This document shows positions 1-12,070 of a stretch of DNA of 64,000 nt, piece after piece. Under the pieces are notes generated by a model. The model saw only the letters and a list, made by a program, of their open reading frames with translations, was not told the DNA's origin and did no database searches. The stretch is from Rosellinia necatrix (Eukaryota; Ascomycota; Sordariomycetes; Xylariales; Xylariaceae), in the NCBI GenBank assembly GCA_021209875.1, contig JAGYVD010000003.1, positions 2,976,001 to 3,040,000 of the forward strand, in the 5' to 3' direction. Within the stretch, counting starts at the first letter, position 1. Every line of letters starts with the position of its first letter. The position numbers and the translations under genes were made by a program.

Positions 1-1894
1 GCACATCAGACAGCAGCACAACAAGGCATGTATTTCGTACTTGCGCAGGACTAAACCGAGGCAGATTGGCAAGGTTAGGTACCTACCTAGGAGGGGCTAA
101 CGGCTCCGCTTATGACCGCATTATCGATCGATATCAGCTACTTTAGGTCGTAGATACCAGGTCGAGCTACCAACCCACGGCAAATATAAAGGAAGAATTC
201 ACTGCCTTTTTCATTAATGCTTTTACATGTATAGAAATATTGGCCCGGGCGCTTATCAAGGCGGTTGATAGGGCCGTTCATTACTATGGCGTCAAGTGTT
301 GATGGTAGAGATCATAAGATGAAAATATTCCTGGCTGAGCTGTAGTCCGTAGGTAACCAGTTACCTACCTAATCTTAGGTAGCTAGTACCTAGCAAAGTA
401 TACCTGAGCTGTCTGACAGAAGTTGCCTCTAGGCATCTTGGGCACTAAATGGCTCGCCTAGGCCCATCTCTGTCCCGGGGCTTGGCCCGTTTAAGGGCCC
501 TCCCCCGGAAGCCCTGTGACGCAACCTGCTGTACTAGCGTGAAGCAAATGCACTATAACTATAAGTATCTATGTACCCCTCGTAGTAAGAATCTTCAGGG
601 GACACTTGCCTGGTAGGTAGCTGCTCTGTGTCCTAGGTGGAAACGGGGAGCATGGTCCGTGTTCAGAACACTTCAAAAGGCCCAGGCACCCAAGTAAGTA
701 ATTAGTAGCGGGGTAATCTCCCACTTAACATTGAATAGGTATCTATCTACTGGTAGTTATAGAGAGGGATTTACTCGGCCATGAAGTATCTAGGTATATA
801 AGTATACATACCCAGTGTCCCTTCAATGCAAACCATGCATGTATAGGCGAGAAGGATTGATAAAGCCTGTTCATGTAGTGGCTTTCTGTCCGACTACACG
901 TGGTTCGGATACTTAGACCGCGAGGGCCTGTGGGACTAGGAATCCCTCGCGCGCGGCTCTGTTCACGGAACAGTTCAAGTAACTAACTACCTACCTACCT
1001 AGGTACCTATAACTATACCTACGTACTTCGGTACCATCGTAGCCGCCTGCACCTAAGGTAGGTACCTAATAGCTACCTACTAGTCCAGTGCTAATGCAAC
1101 CATCCCAATCGTGTTGGGGTGACTTAGTGTACATGGAAAACCCACTTCAGGATGGAAGACAACTCTAATTAGCACCAACTGAAAGCCGCCTACATGCTTA
1201 TGTATGTACCTGCCTATCTTAACCCACAACAAATACCTACACTGTATTACTCACTTCTCTCACCACGTAATCGCACCGTTATTCCCTCTCCGCCGCTTAC
1301 TGGGAACCTCAATGTCTCTCCGTTCGGCAGGATAGTGTCTAGGACTACCTTGGCCTCGGTGCGTCCGAGATCACCCTTCTAGCTTACGCGGAGCCCAGAC
1401 ATATTGGCTCACATGTAAAGTACCATGCATGACGCTGCTCGACTCTCTCTTGTTCTTTCGAATCAGGGGAAATGTACTGTCAGCACCCACGTTACATTGT
1501 GTTGTGCTACCATCCGACACTCTCTGGCTTGCCCGCTCAAGGACGCCGCCACGGATGCTGGTACTAGACTGGTGCTGGTGCTGGTGCTGGTGCTGGTGCT
1601 GGTGCTACTGCCATAGCCTGCTCTGTTTGGCCCCCCTGTCCCCTATGCCCTACTCCCTCCCCGTTGTCATGGTGCCCTTTCGGTCGATGCAGCCGGGGGG
1701 CAGCCTGGGGAGGGGGGGGGTCAAGGGTTAATAGTCGGGGGCGGATGTGACATGGGCCTGGAATGTCTTTCCTCATGCCCCATTTCTGCCTGCTTGCCCA
1801 CCGCGGTCATTGCGCGCATTCTCACCTTAACCCCTCCAGTTATATGTGCCCGATCTTTCGACCATCTATCTCTGATGCCAAAGGAATTCACGCT
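1..1894. other. Gene-free region with CCTA/TAGG tracts
   Basis: I see no convincing gene. Short open frames here have no domain or splice support. The DNA is rich in the tetranucleotide CCTA/TAGG and the palindrome GGTACC (near 73-92, 350-400, 977-1026 and 1056-1082). The 3' part is probably the promoter and leader of the ankyrin gene. Confidence 0.6.
1568..1607. repeat. Hexanucleotide microsatellite (GGTGCT)n
   Basis: About six perfect copies of GGTGCT lie in a row, about 290 bp upstream of the proposed ankyrin start codon. The tract keeps frames open on both strands, giving Leu-Val or Ala-Pro runs, so the overlapping short frames are artefacts. Confidence 0.9.
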
Positions 1895-2810
1895 ATGGAA
1901 GAAGCTGCCGCCGTCGGCAATCTTCAGGCCGTGGAGGGCATACTGCCAAGCCTGCTGATAAGCTACGACCTTACTGTTCCTCTCCATGAGAGAGCTGCTC
2001 CAGGTGCCAGCTACATTCTCGATCGGTCCATTCGTGCCGCCGCCGCCCACGGTTGGACCGACGTCACCCGCTTCTTTATTTCTCAGGGCGCCGTCATCGA
2101 TGATGCCCTCGTCTGCGCTGTTATCAACTCGGGATCCATCGAGCAATGCGAGCTTCTCTTAAGGCACGGTTGGGATGTTAATTGTAGCTATATTAGCGCT
2201 TCCGGCGATTGGCATTTCTGGACTCCCTTGCGGTAAGCCGCCCATATCCCTCGCAACCTCAACCGTCTGTAACTCACAACCTCATAGTGCCTCTCTTGGG
2301 GATCTGCAGCTCTGTCGTTGGTTGCTAGAGCATGGCGCGGACCCAAACCTCTCCGAGTACGGGTTCACGCCTATCATGGTTGCCGTTCGGTACCATTCGC
2401 CAAAGGTTGTCAAGCTGCTTGTAGAGCATGGTGCTGATCCGAAGACCCCGATGTTGCTACACTCCACCGCCAGCGCTTCTAAAAAGGCAATACACGAGGC
2501 ATACCCCAACCGCGAGGACCCCGATAGGATAGGGGTGATGAAGTTATTGCTTGACAATGGTGCTGATGTGAACGAAATGGAGCCGGATCCGAAATCCCGG
2601 CCACGCGACGATGCGAGACGAAGGCGTACGCCCGACACAGGCACGCCACTTCACTACGCGGTGGCTGCCGGCAATGCCATTACTGTGAGCTTCCTATTAG
2701 CACATGGAGCCAACACAAAGCTCCCCAGCTGGTCAGGCCACACACCCCTCCAAACCGCAGAAATATTGGAAATGAGGTATATCAAACAGATTCTAAGGCT
2801 ATATGGGTGA
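1895..2810 (+). CDS. Ankyrin-repeat protein, two exons
   Basis: Proposed exons are 1895-2232 and 2288-2810, with a 55-nt GT-AG intron (donor GTAAGC, acceptor CATAG) that splits an Arg codon and joins the two frames cleanly. The 286-aa product is made almost entirely of ankyrin-type helices. Clear repeat cores are LLEHGADPN, LLVEHGADPK, LLLDNGADVN and, near the C terminus, TPLHYAVAAGN followed by FLLAHGAN. No signal peptide, membrane span or catalytic domain is visible, so it is probably a protein-binding scaffold; the partner cannot be inferred. The start was chosen at MEEAAAVGNLQ because it resembles a first ankyrin helix. An upstream in-frame ATG at 1763 would add 44 residues of low-complexity sequence. 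Such genes are numerous and fast-evolving in filamentous fungi. Confidence 0.8.
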
Positions 2811-5800
2811 GATAACGACGGTATCGGCAATAAACGAGCGGGGGCACGTCGTTATGATGAAACTTTCAATGTATAACCACGGCAAGGCGTTTTCTTATCG
2901 GAGTTACTGATGGGCGAGAAGGGCGAGAACGGCTAGTCAGCTACGTGCGCTGAGTTTTAATATACCATTCCAGCTATTCCCGACGACTGTCCCCAAGGTA
3001 TACCTACACTACTTGAACCCTGCAAAAAGACATGGTTGATAACGCGTTCTAGGCATCTGTCAAACCATGTCTTCCTCGATAACATTGTTATCTATTGATA
3101 GGCGTCAAGAAAAGGCAAGCGTGATTTAAACTTTTGCCTGAAGCCACCTTTACAAAATAGTATTGGGACACGGGAGCTAACTAGGTAGTAAGGAAGTCCC
3201 TGTCTACATTCCAGGATTGTAGACTAGTGGCTCAACTACCCTGCACCAACACAAAGAACCATCAAATTAGCATTACCTACTATATCCGGGAAACATCTCT
3301 CAAGTTCTCTCGTTGATAAGCTAACATTGCGGCTCTGGCCAACTCAATGAATAAATGTACTCCTCAGCTCAAGCAAGATCATATACGATTCATGTAATAT
3401 CCCAAGTTTCAAAGTCTTAAGTAGCCGTTTGATATTTGAACTCTACTTCAAGCCTTCGGTATTGAGTACAAGAATATGCAAAATTTGGTGACCGCTTAAC
3501 TGTAGTCCTTCCTCTCCGTCGTACCGTGTGGGATTACCTATTCCTCTGGCATATGCGATTTTTCGTCATTTAATTATGTTCCTGGTCATTGGCGACATTT
3601 TAAACGAGCTTCTGCGTTCATGTTCTCAGAGATGTACGATGCTGAGGGAACCTTCGGATTCCGGAGAGACCCCGTCGTTATATCTAGGCATATAGAAGGT
3701 GCCTTGCCTTGAATCGGGGCAGAAATTTGCGATACTCTATGCCTCACGAATTCTAAAAGGTTGTAACAGCCGATGACAGATTTACTCAACCTGTGCAGTT
3801 GCATCCATCCGAATCGTACTGGGTATGGTGAGTATATTATAACAATGTTAAATGGCTTGTACGCGCACAGTACGCAGTCTACTATACCCTCATGTCCAAT
3901 ACTATTAAAGTCTATCTATGTATAATTGAACATTATCCACGTTGATCCGAGATGGAAGCCTCAGGTAATAGTCTGGCATGTTCGAGCTACTTAGTGTCGT
4001 AGGTAAAGTCTGCCTCTAGTATGCATTAAGTATGTCTAGTTGTTAGATTTTCCTGATTATTTATCTAAGTTCAATGTATCTGAATTCTGAAGCTGCGTGA
4101 TGCGTTAAAGGGCGGCTTCTCCCAGTCGAGCGCATCCTAGAAATATGGTATCACATGCAGAAGCTGATATAGCCACTAAGCGGCCAGGCGAGCCTCGTGA
4201 TAGATGAGGGCTCTTTTTTCCCACTAACCGGTGTAAGGTTTGCTTTGCCTTTGGGCTGTCACTTATTGAAAATATATTATTATCAATACGGAGGATCATG
4301 ACCTTCGTTGAGCCCCCTCCCCTTGGCTTTTTTCCTTTTTTATTTTTTATTTTTATTTTTATAAAATTTCTTTTTCGCCGAGTGTCTGTCACCCATGAAG
4401 AGATTATTCTATACCGTGATGTGGGGAGGCCAAGACTGATCCCGAAATGGCAAGTTGGGGGCAAATCGACCAATCACACAACCAGAGCCAATGACGTAGT
4501 TATCCCATTTTGGTTTCGAATGTGTATATAATCTATAAGTACGGTCAAGATGGGAACGATGGTAAGTATTTATTTATCCTGAAAGCATGATGACAGTAAG
4601 CGATTATTGTGGCTAGAAAGCCACTCATCATACACACATATGCCCCACGTAATAGAAATAGTTAACCCTACATACTTAAGCCAGGACCTGACTTCCCCAG
4701 AGCATATACTTTCCGAGATTTGACTGAAGATCTGTGTGGCTCGTTACCTAGATGAAGGTGGGGGTCTGGGCAAGGTCTTTCCTCTCCGCTAATCAAGCAC
4801 CTGAATGCACTGTAGTGTAAGTCTCAGCGAAAAAAAGTGGTGATATCAAATAATGTGCACAGCAATACCTACCATGTTGGAGGTGATAGTAGCAAGTCAA
4901 GCCGAATTGTTGTAACGCAACACAATGATGACCCAGGTAGAACAATGGATTCCCAATACCCGGCGTAGCGGAACTGAGAGATGGGGCGACACAAATGTGC
5001 CAAATGGTATGTATGTATGCATGTACATGTTGTACGGTCACGCCATAATTCGACCGAACGGGGGTCCTATCCATCGTGTCTGGCTGCTGGTTAGTAGCAC
5101 AATCAAAGCTTGGTAACACTTAACTAGTTATACCCATATTTTTTGAGATGCGTCTTTGACTCTCTGGCCTACATTGTTACTGTTACAACGTTGACAGTGA
5201 CGCATCCAGTGCCCAGTCCCAGGGATACCCACCTAGGCCTCCAGTGCAATGGTTGGAGGACTAATTCACTAGAATACTGGCGTTGTGTCGAATAAATAAG
5301 GTCTCTGGGGCACTGGCCCTTTTTCAAGCCATGATACCATGTTAGCCTAGGTTAGAGAAAAGGCTTTCGGGGACGAGCATACGCATTGATTAATTAGTAT
5401 TTCGAAACGAGTGCCCAGGTAGCTGTAGAGCTAGTGCAAGTATGGGAAAATCCGGCTTGTACCATGTAACCATGGCACACTACCTGGCTTAGGAGGGGGA
5501 CTGAGCCGCTAAAAAATCAATGGCACGCACCCACCAGGCCAATCAAGATTGAAGAGATTTTTCCGATAAGCCGATATCGCCGCTTCTCGCCACTCACGGC
5601 TATACTATCCCGCTAGATCAGTGGAGGGCGCATAGAGGGGCCTGGACAAACAGTCCCGCTAGGCAGTTATCAGCGTGGTTATTCGTTGTATAATTGGCCG
5701 GAAACATATCACTGCGGGGCTACTCCCCAATCCCTTAGACCAGAAAGTATCCAGGTACCTACCTAGAGCATTGGGAGCTAGGTGGCGCCGAAAACCGCTG

Positions 5801-6070
5801 AATGAATCGTCCATGGAATTTCCTTTCGACTCACCACTCGACTTATCATTCTCGGAGTGCCCTTCCTCCTTCCTCGCAACGCCGATTGTGTGAGACAATT
5901 GATCGGTTATACTTTCTTGCAGTCGTATGCTCGAAGGCCCCGAAGTTCGCGTCAAAGTCTAACAACATATAAGTCCAACGACACGCCAGACAACACCACC
6001 TTTCTCGCCCCAGCTTCTCAGGTCTTGCTGGTTGGCTTCCTGAAGAAATCTCCCCTCAATTAATTCCACG
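2811..6070. other. Gene-free region upstream of ILV2
   Basis: No supportable gene. An open minus-strand stretch at 3586-3804 reads like protein but has no start context, splice sites or recognised domain. The region is AT-rich, with a T/A-rich low-complexity tract near 4329-4370. The last few hundred bases are probably the ILV2 promoter and leader. Confidence 0.5.
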
Positions 6071-8415
6071 ATGCTCCGGTCACGACAAGCGGTCCGGGCC
6101 GTTAGGGCCCTGGCGCAAACCTCGCGACAGAATCAACGTTCTTTTACTGCCTCTCCTCTTGCCTCGGCCGTACAGGCCACCACAAGGTCCCCCGGCGCCG
6201 CCAGGAGCCAGACCACAGCGGCGCAGTCCAACCCGTAAGTCCAAGTGCCTTGGTTTGGCTTGCTTGGTGCCGCCTTTGCCTGCGTGAGCCAATTCGCGAT
6301 CTAACTCCTGGCTGGAACGGGTAGTCAATCGAGAGATATACCTTCGCCTGCGTTTAACGCTGTTGACGCAAAGGATCGAAGCCATGTGCAGCCGTTGGTG
6401 GGCTCAAATGCCCCTGAAATGGACGAATCGTATGTTCACTCCTTCTTCCTTTCATCCATTCTTCCATTCCCTCCTTCACCCCCTCCCTCCCCCCGTATAT
6501 GGAAGCTAGTCATGATTTTATAACTAACACGAAGATAGCTTCATCGGTAAAACAGGAGGAGAGATTTTCCACGAAATGATGCTAAGACACGGCGTTAAAC
6601 ATATATGTATGTTGTCATGTGCCAGCATCGTTCTACTTCCATAGTATCTTACCGTGACTCACAGTTGGCTACCCTGGTGGCGCCATCCTCCCCGTTTACG
6701 ACGCTATATATAATTCAAAGCACTTCGATTTCATCCTCCCAAAACACGAACAAGGTGCCGGGCATATGGCCGAGGGCTACGCTCGGGCTTCTGGTAAACC
6801 TGGTGTTGTTCTTGTCACATCCGGCCCTGGAGCCACGAACGTCGTCACCCCGATGCAAGATGCCCTCTCTGATGGAACGCCAATGGTCGTCTTTACCGGT
6901 CAGGTCGTCACCACCGCCATCGGCAGCGACGCATTCCAGGAGGCAGATGTCATTGGTATATCGAGGGCATGCACCAAGTGGAATGTCATGGTGAAAAATA
7001 TTGCGGAGTTGCCTCGCCGTATAAATGAAGCCTTCGAGATTGCTACATCCGGCCGCCCCGGCCCGGTGCTCGTTGATTTACCTAAGGATGTCACTGCCGG
7101 CGTTCTAAGAAAAGCTATTCCTACAACGTCTGTTTTGCCAGGCTTACCAAGTGCCGCCTCACGCTCTCTTATCGAGGCTACGAAGAGGCAGCTCCAAAGC
7201 TCTTTATCTCGAGTAGCGCATCTCATTAGCACGGCGAAACGACCAGTGATATACGCTGGCCACGGCATTATAACTTCAGAGGGCGGACCCGAAGCGCTCA
7301 AGGAACTCGCTGACAAAGCGTCCATACCTGTCACCACCACCTTGCATGGCTTGGGCGCCTTTGATGAACTGGATGAGAAGTCTTTATACATGCTTGGCAT
7401 GCACGGCTCCGCGTTTGCGAACATGGCTATGCAAGAGGCCGACCTCATCATCGCCTTAGGGAGCCGGTTTGACGACCGTGTCACCCTCAATATATCCAAG
7501 TTCGCCCCCGCTGCAAGGGCTGCAGCTGCCGAAGGCCGTGGCGGCATCGTTCACTTTGAAATCATGCCAAAGAATATTAATAAAGTCGTTCAGGCGACCG
7601 AAGCTATCGAGGGCGATGTAGCACAGAACTTGAGGCAGCTCCTTCCCCATGTAAAAATAACTACAATGACAGATCGCAAGGAATGGTTTGATAAGATCAA
7701 CTCTTGGAAGGAGAAGTGGCCGATGAATGCCTTTGAGCGCACCGAGAGGCCCGGGATGATCAAGCCCCAGGTATTGATCGAACAACTAAGCAATCTAACT
7801 GCGGACCGGAAACACGAGACGATTATCACAACTGGAGTGGGGCAGCATCAGATGTGGACGGCACAGCACTTCAGATGGCGCCACCCCCGAACGATGATTA
7901 CGTCTGGCGGGTTGGGTACCATGGGATACGGCCTGCCTGCCGCGATCGGTGCGAAGGTTGCCCGGCCGGATGCCCTCGTCATCGACATCGACGGTGACGC
8001 TTCTTTCAACATGACTCTGACTGAGCTTTCAACCGCTGCACAATTCAATATTGGCGTCAAAGTTATTGTCCTCAACAACGAGGAGCAGGGCATGGTCACG
8101 CAATGGCAGAATCTCTTCTATGAAGACCGCTATGCCCATACTCACCAAAAGAACCCCGATTTCATGAAGCTGGCTGATGCCATGGGTGTTCAACATAGGA
8201 GGCTTATTAAGCCTGAAGAGACACGAGAATGTCTCAAGTGGCTTATCGAATCGGAAGGCCCTGCTCTCCTTGAAGTCCAGACAGATAAAAAGGTACCCGT
8301 TCTTCCTATGGTCCCCGCTGGCGCGGGTTTACACGAGTTCCTTATATGGGATGGAGAAAAGGACAAAAAGCGCCGTGAACTGATGCGTGCACGAACGGAG
8401 GGCCGGCACGGCTAA
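6071..8415 (+). CDS. ILV2: Acetolactate synthase, catalytic subunit (mitochondrial)
   Basis: Exons 6071-6234, 6325-6429, 6539-6606 and 6665-8415 give 695 aa. All three introns are GT-AG and preserve frame; the first has a CTAAC branch site. The enzyme is ThDP- and FAD-dependent and makes acetolactate or acetohydroxybutyrate, the first common step of branched-chain amino-acid synthesis. The Arg/Ser/Ala-rich N terminus (MLRSRQAVRAVRALAQTS) is a mitochondrial presequence. The catalytic Glu is E141 in PKHEQGAGH, the ThDP/Mg motif starts near residue 556 (GDASFNMT, then the downstream LNNEEQG), and the end is full length. Residue 194 is Val in GQVVTTAIG, where yeast Ilv2 has the Pro linked to sulfonylurea sensitivity. 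W593 in VTQWQN matches the other herbicide-site residue. The regulatory subunit gene is not in this window. Confidence 0.97.
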
Positions 8416-9652
8416 TTACTTTACTGAATGGTTGCATACGCGTCCGGCGTTCTATCTTTATTTGTTCCTTCCTATTCAGTTTTTTTTTTTTTTTAATCTT
8501 GTCATACTATTGCGGAACAAAAACTTACGGGTATATCGACTGATATTGAGAGGTGTGCAAAAATCTGGGATGGACAAAAAGTACCTGTATATCCTACGTT
8601 CAGCTCTTGACCTCTATGGACACACGGCAGCTTAAGCTAGCTGTGGGTATCTTGAGGGTTATGAGAGCTATGTATATATTTAGTCCCCATGAGGGTGGAA
8701 CGGAATTAGGCAAATCCACGTTGTTGAATCAAGACCCTATCGACATCCTGTCTCTGTAATGCACCTCCAGCATGATGGACCCTTACGCACGCAAGGTCTG
8801 GACGTAATCCTCGGCTGCTTGTCGAAAACTCTACCAGGATCAACGTTGCTCACCCCATGATTCGGAGTTGTTGCGGAAATGCATCACGATGCGCTCTCCG
8901 GATTCTCGTCAAAGTGATAGCTTTTGGAAGAAGAGCGAATAATTTTAATTATTAGGCACTTGAACACTCCATCTCTCCCTGGTTTCCCCATATTACTGTT
9001 ATCTAGAGAAGAGAAGCTAGGTTTCGAGGAGTACAGCCCCTGCATGCTCGTTGTTTGTCTATTAAAAAAAGGCCCACGACCAGCCTAGCGCGGTTGTTTG
9101 TCTACTACCTACAGTACCTACCTAAGTAAGTACAGTGCATAATGAATGACCAGGGGTCTGTGGGGAGAAATCGAGGGGTAAATAGAGGATAGAGGACAAA
9201 AGCTACAGCGCCAGTAAAACTGCCCCTCAATCTGGCCAGACCTTCTCGCCTCATGACGAATTGAGCCGAAGTGGGAAGGTTTCCGACAGAATTCTTTTCT
9301 TCCCGTGGATCTGGCATTTTACGGTCGCTACGGAGGGCGTATCTTGCGACCGGTGAAACAATCAAAAAAAAAAAACCAAAAAACAAATCGAACTACGTAG
9401 GAAATAGGTGGGAAGACTGACACCTGAGGCGGGGGGGTGTCTTGGTCTTTCTTTTTCCGAGGTCGTTTTCTGCCCCGCGCTCAAAAGCGTATCGCATCGC
9501 ATCGCATCGCATCGGACCGTACATCGCATCGCGTTGGAGAGCTTTGGTTGGGGGCTTGGCATTTCAAGGGCGATTTCATTCGGCGACTCTGTGATAACTT
9601 GTACGCATTGGATATCAACCCAGGATTCAGAACCCAAGATTCAGAACCCAAC
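8416..9652. other. ILV2-GAL1 intergenic region
   Basis: No gene seen. It holds the ILV2 3' region, with a T run near 8480-8494, and the GAL1 promoter and leader, with a short A run near 9363-9374 and a CGCAT-type repeat just upstream of GAL1. Confidence 0.6.
9485..9535. repeat. CGCAT pentanucleotide repeat in GAL1 leader
   Basis: CGCAT is repeated about four times without interruption and again after a short break (GGACCGTA), roughly 120-170 bp upstream of the GAL1 ATG. It lies in the likely 5' leader. A similar CACCGTATCG tract occurs at 37484-37535. Confidence 0.8.
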
Positions 9653-11305
9653 ATGTCTGAGCCCGTGCCCACCGTCGCAGCGTTGCGGGATATTTACACC
9701 ACGCAGGCACTAGCAGACCAGGAAGCGCGATGGCGCGGCCTGCTCGAGAAGTTCCAGGCGCGCTATGGCGGCCCGGCGCAGTTCGTCGCCCGGTCTCCCG
9801 GTCGCGTGAACATCATCGGCGAGCACATTGACTACTCGCTGTACTCGTGCCTGCCCATGGCCATCACCCCCGACGTCATCATTGCCGTCTCGACCGATGC
9901 GATCCCCTCCGCGGACGAGACCTTCAAGATCCAGATCGCCAACGTGGACGACCAGCGCTTCTCCGCGCGGGAGTTCGACGTCGTGTCCCACTCCGAGGTC
10001 GACATCGACGCGACCAAGCACGAGTGGACCAACTACTTCAAGTCCGGGCTGAGGGGGGCCCTGGGGCTGCTGAGGAAGAAGCATGGCGCCGACTTCAAGC
10101 CGAAGAGCATGCAAGTGCTCATGGACGGAACCGTGCCCGCCGGCGGGGGCCTGAGCTCGAGCGCCGCCGTCGTCAGCGCCAGCGCGCTGGCCGTCATGGT
10201 TGCGAATGGGGAGAGCAATGTCGACAAGAAGGAGCTGACCGAGGTCGCCGTCATTAGCGAGCGCGCGGTCGGCGTCAATTCGGGAGGGTAAGAGAAACCA
10301 CGATAACCCCCCAACATCTTCATGTGGCGCACTTGCTCACAGAATGCGCACAGCATGGACCAGTCGGCCTCCGTCTTCTCCAAGCGAGGGTCCGCCCTGC
10401 TGGTATCCTTCACGCCCACGCTGACGGCACGGCCGGTGTTCTTCCCTAAGACGAACCCGGAGCTGTGCTTCCTCATCGCGCAGTCTTTCGTCACCTCCAA
10501 CAAGCAGGTGACCGGGCCGATCCACTACAACCTGCGCGTGGTGGAGTGCAGCATGGCGGCGGCGTTCCTGAACGCCAAGCTCTGCCCGGCCGGCACCGAG
10601 CTCCCGGGCGACGCGGGCCCCCTCGGCGTATCACTCCGCGGCTTCCACGACAATTACTTCCGAGGCGGCACGCAGAAGCCGATGGCGGAGCAGCTCGCGG
10701 ACCTGATCGGGCTGACGGAGCGGACGCTGACGCAGGAGGAGGGCTACACGGTCGAGGAGGTCGCCTCCCACGTCGGCGTCTCGCCCGACGAGCTGCGGGC
10801 GCGGTTCATGGCCAGCTTCCCCGTGCGCGGGGACCGCTTCAAGTTGCGCCAGCGCGCGCTGCACGTCTTCGCCGAGGCTCTGCGCGTCCTCCAGTTCCTG
10901 GCCCTCCTCGAGGATCCCTCACAGCAACCACAGCAGCAGAACCCCGCTTCGTCGTCGTCGTCTCCCGAGGACACGACCGAGTTTAACCAGCGCCTCGGCG
11001 CGCTCATGAACGAGACCCAGGCCTCGTGCCGCGACGTCTACGAGTGCAGCTGCCCAGAGATCGACGACATCTGCCGCATAGCCCGCGCGGCCGGCAGCTA
11101 CGGCAGCCGGCTGACCGGCGCCGGCTGGGGTGGCTGTAGCGTCCACCTCGTCCCGGCGGACCGGGTGGACCGGATCAGGGCCGCGCTAGTCGAGCAGTAC
11201 TACTCGAAGCGGCAGCTCACCGAGAAAGAACTAGAGGACGCCATCGTCGTCAGTCGGCCGATGAACGGGAGCGCCGTGTTCGACCTTGCCGCCGGGGGGG
11301 TTTGA
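9653..11305 (+). CDS. GAL1: Galactokinase
   Basis: Exons 9653-10287 and 10354-11305 give 528 aa. The intron splits a Gly codon and restores the conserved SGGMDQSASVF segment, which strongly supports the junction. The enzyme phosphorylates galactose with ATP at the entry of the Leloir pathway. All three GHMP/galactokinase motifs are present: GRVNIIGEHIDY (residues 50-61), the ATP-binding GGGLSSSAA loop (about 164-172) and RLTGAGWGGC (about 464-473). Length is normal for fungal Gal1. The chosen ATG has a good context (CAACATGTC). The frame stays open upstream, but that sequence is the repeat-rich leader. The coding sequence is GC-rich compared with ILV2. A Ser-rich loop (near PASSSSSPEDT) is a lineage-specific insertion. 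No Gal3-like regulatory role can be inferred. Confidence 0.97.
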
Positions 11306-11680
11306 AGGGGGGGGGAGAGTCGGGGGAGGGGTCGTATCGTTGAGTGTAAATTGATTCGTTAGCATTAAACAGTAAAGCGCTGAATACGTTTATATCGTGG
11401 TTTGCTCGTGGAATTCGCGAGTGGTTATTGTAGTAGTCAAGTTAATGCGAAGTAGCAGGACTGTGTTGACCGGCGTGAGCGTAGATGAACGAATAAGTTA
11501 AATGCAAATGGGTATGAAGGTATATATACATCGAACTAACATAATATATACTGGCTTTTTATTTAAAGTCTCTGGGAACAACCTGACACTCATGTAAACG
11601 CCGACCCAATCATACTCAAACAAATAAAATCAACCGTGCCCTGGTATATTTGTGTGAATCGACCATATGTCGACGTGGTA
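11306..11680. other. GAL1 and small-gene shared 3' region
   Basis: Convergent intergenic DNA. It starts with G runs just after the GAL1 stop and then becomes AT-rich, which fits two 3' UTRs. No gene is seen. Confidence 0.6.
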
Positions 11681-12070
11681 TTACTTCGTCCAGCCCAAGA
11701 TGTTCAATAAGCTGTTGCGAGGGTCGCCGTACGTCTCGACCAAGAGGGCCTTCTTCCTGGCCTCCTCGACCTCGGGCGTGTTTTGTTGGGAGAAGATGCG
11801 ATCGAAACCGTCAGACCGTTGATGGAGTTGTCTGGAAACATACAAGCCGACAGCGCAGGCAGCTCCTAGCCAGGCGAGGGTTGGCAGTAATATCCTGTAA
11901 CGACAAGGTCGGTTGTTAGTAGTGTACTATGGTTTGGCATAAACCATGACCATGGGCTGGTATTACTAGTGTACGTACCCTTTCGAGGCCAGTGCGCCGT
12001 TCTTGGGTGTTATTGGGGCTGTCGGGGGTGGTACCCTCACGGCAACGTGCATACGCATGGACGGTTGCAT
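11681..12070 (-). CDS. Small single-span membrane protein (101 aa), unknown function
   Basis: Two exons, 12070-11979 and 11894-11681, join through an 84-nt GT-AG intron (donor GTACGT, acceptor TTACAG) that splits a Gly codon. The start has a strong context (CACCATGCA). The product has a positively charged, Pro-rich N terminus, one hydrophobic segment (LLPTLAWLGAACAVGLYV, about residues 33-50) and a charged C-terminal tail ending ILGWTK. It could be a small mitochondrial inner-membrane or ER protein; I do not recognise the family. Clean splicing, a single span and a charged conserved-looking tail make it credible despite its size. It is convergent with GAL1, with 375 bp between the stop codons. 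Confidence 0.72.

Noticed and set aside
1429..1776. Cys-Trp or Ala-Pro repeat frames
   Set aside because: Produced by the GGTGCT microsatellite; no other coding signal.
3586..3804. 72-residue minus-strand frame that reads somewhat like protein
   Set aside because: No family recognised and no exons on either side; insufficient to call even a relic.
9437..9652. N-terminal extension of galactokinase
   Set aside because: The extension encodes the repeat-rich leader, and the family N terminus starts near MSEPVPTVAAL.
10465..11146. Alternative frames across galactokinase exon 2
   Set aside because: High GC keeps several frames open; only one carries the galactokinase motifs.
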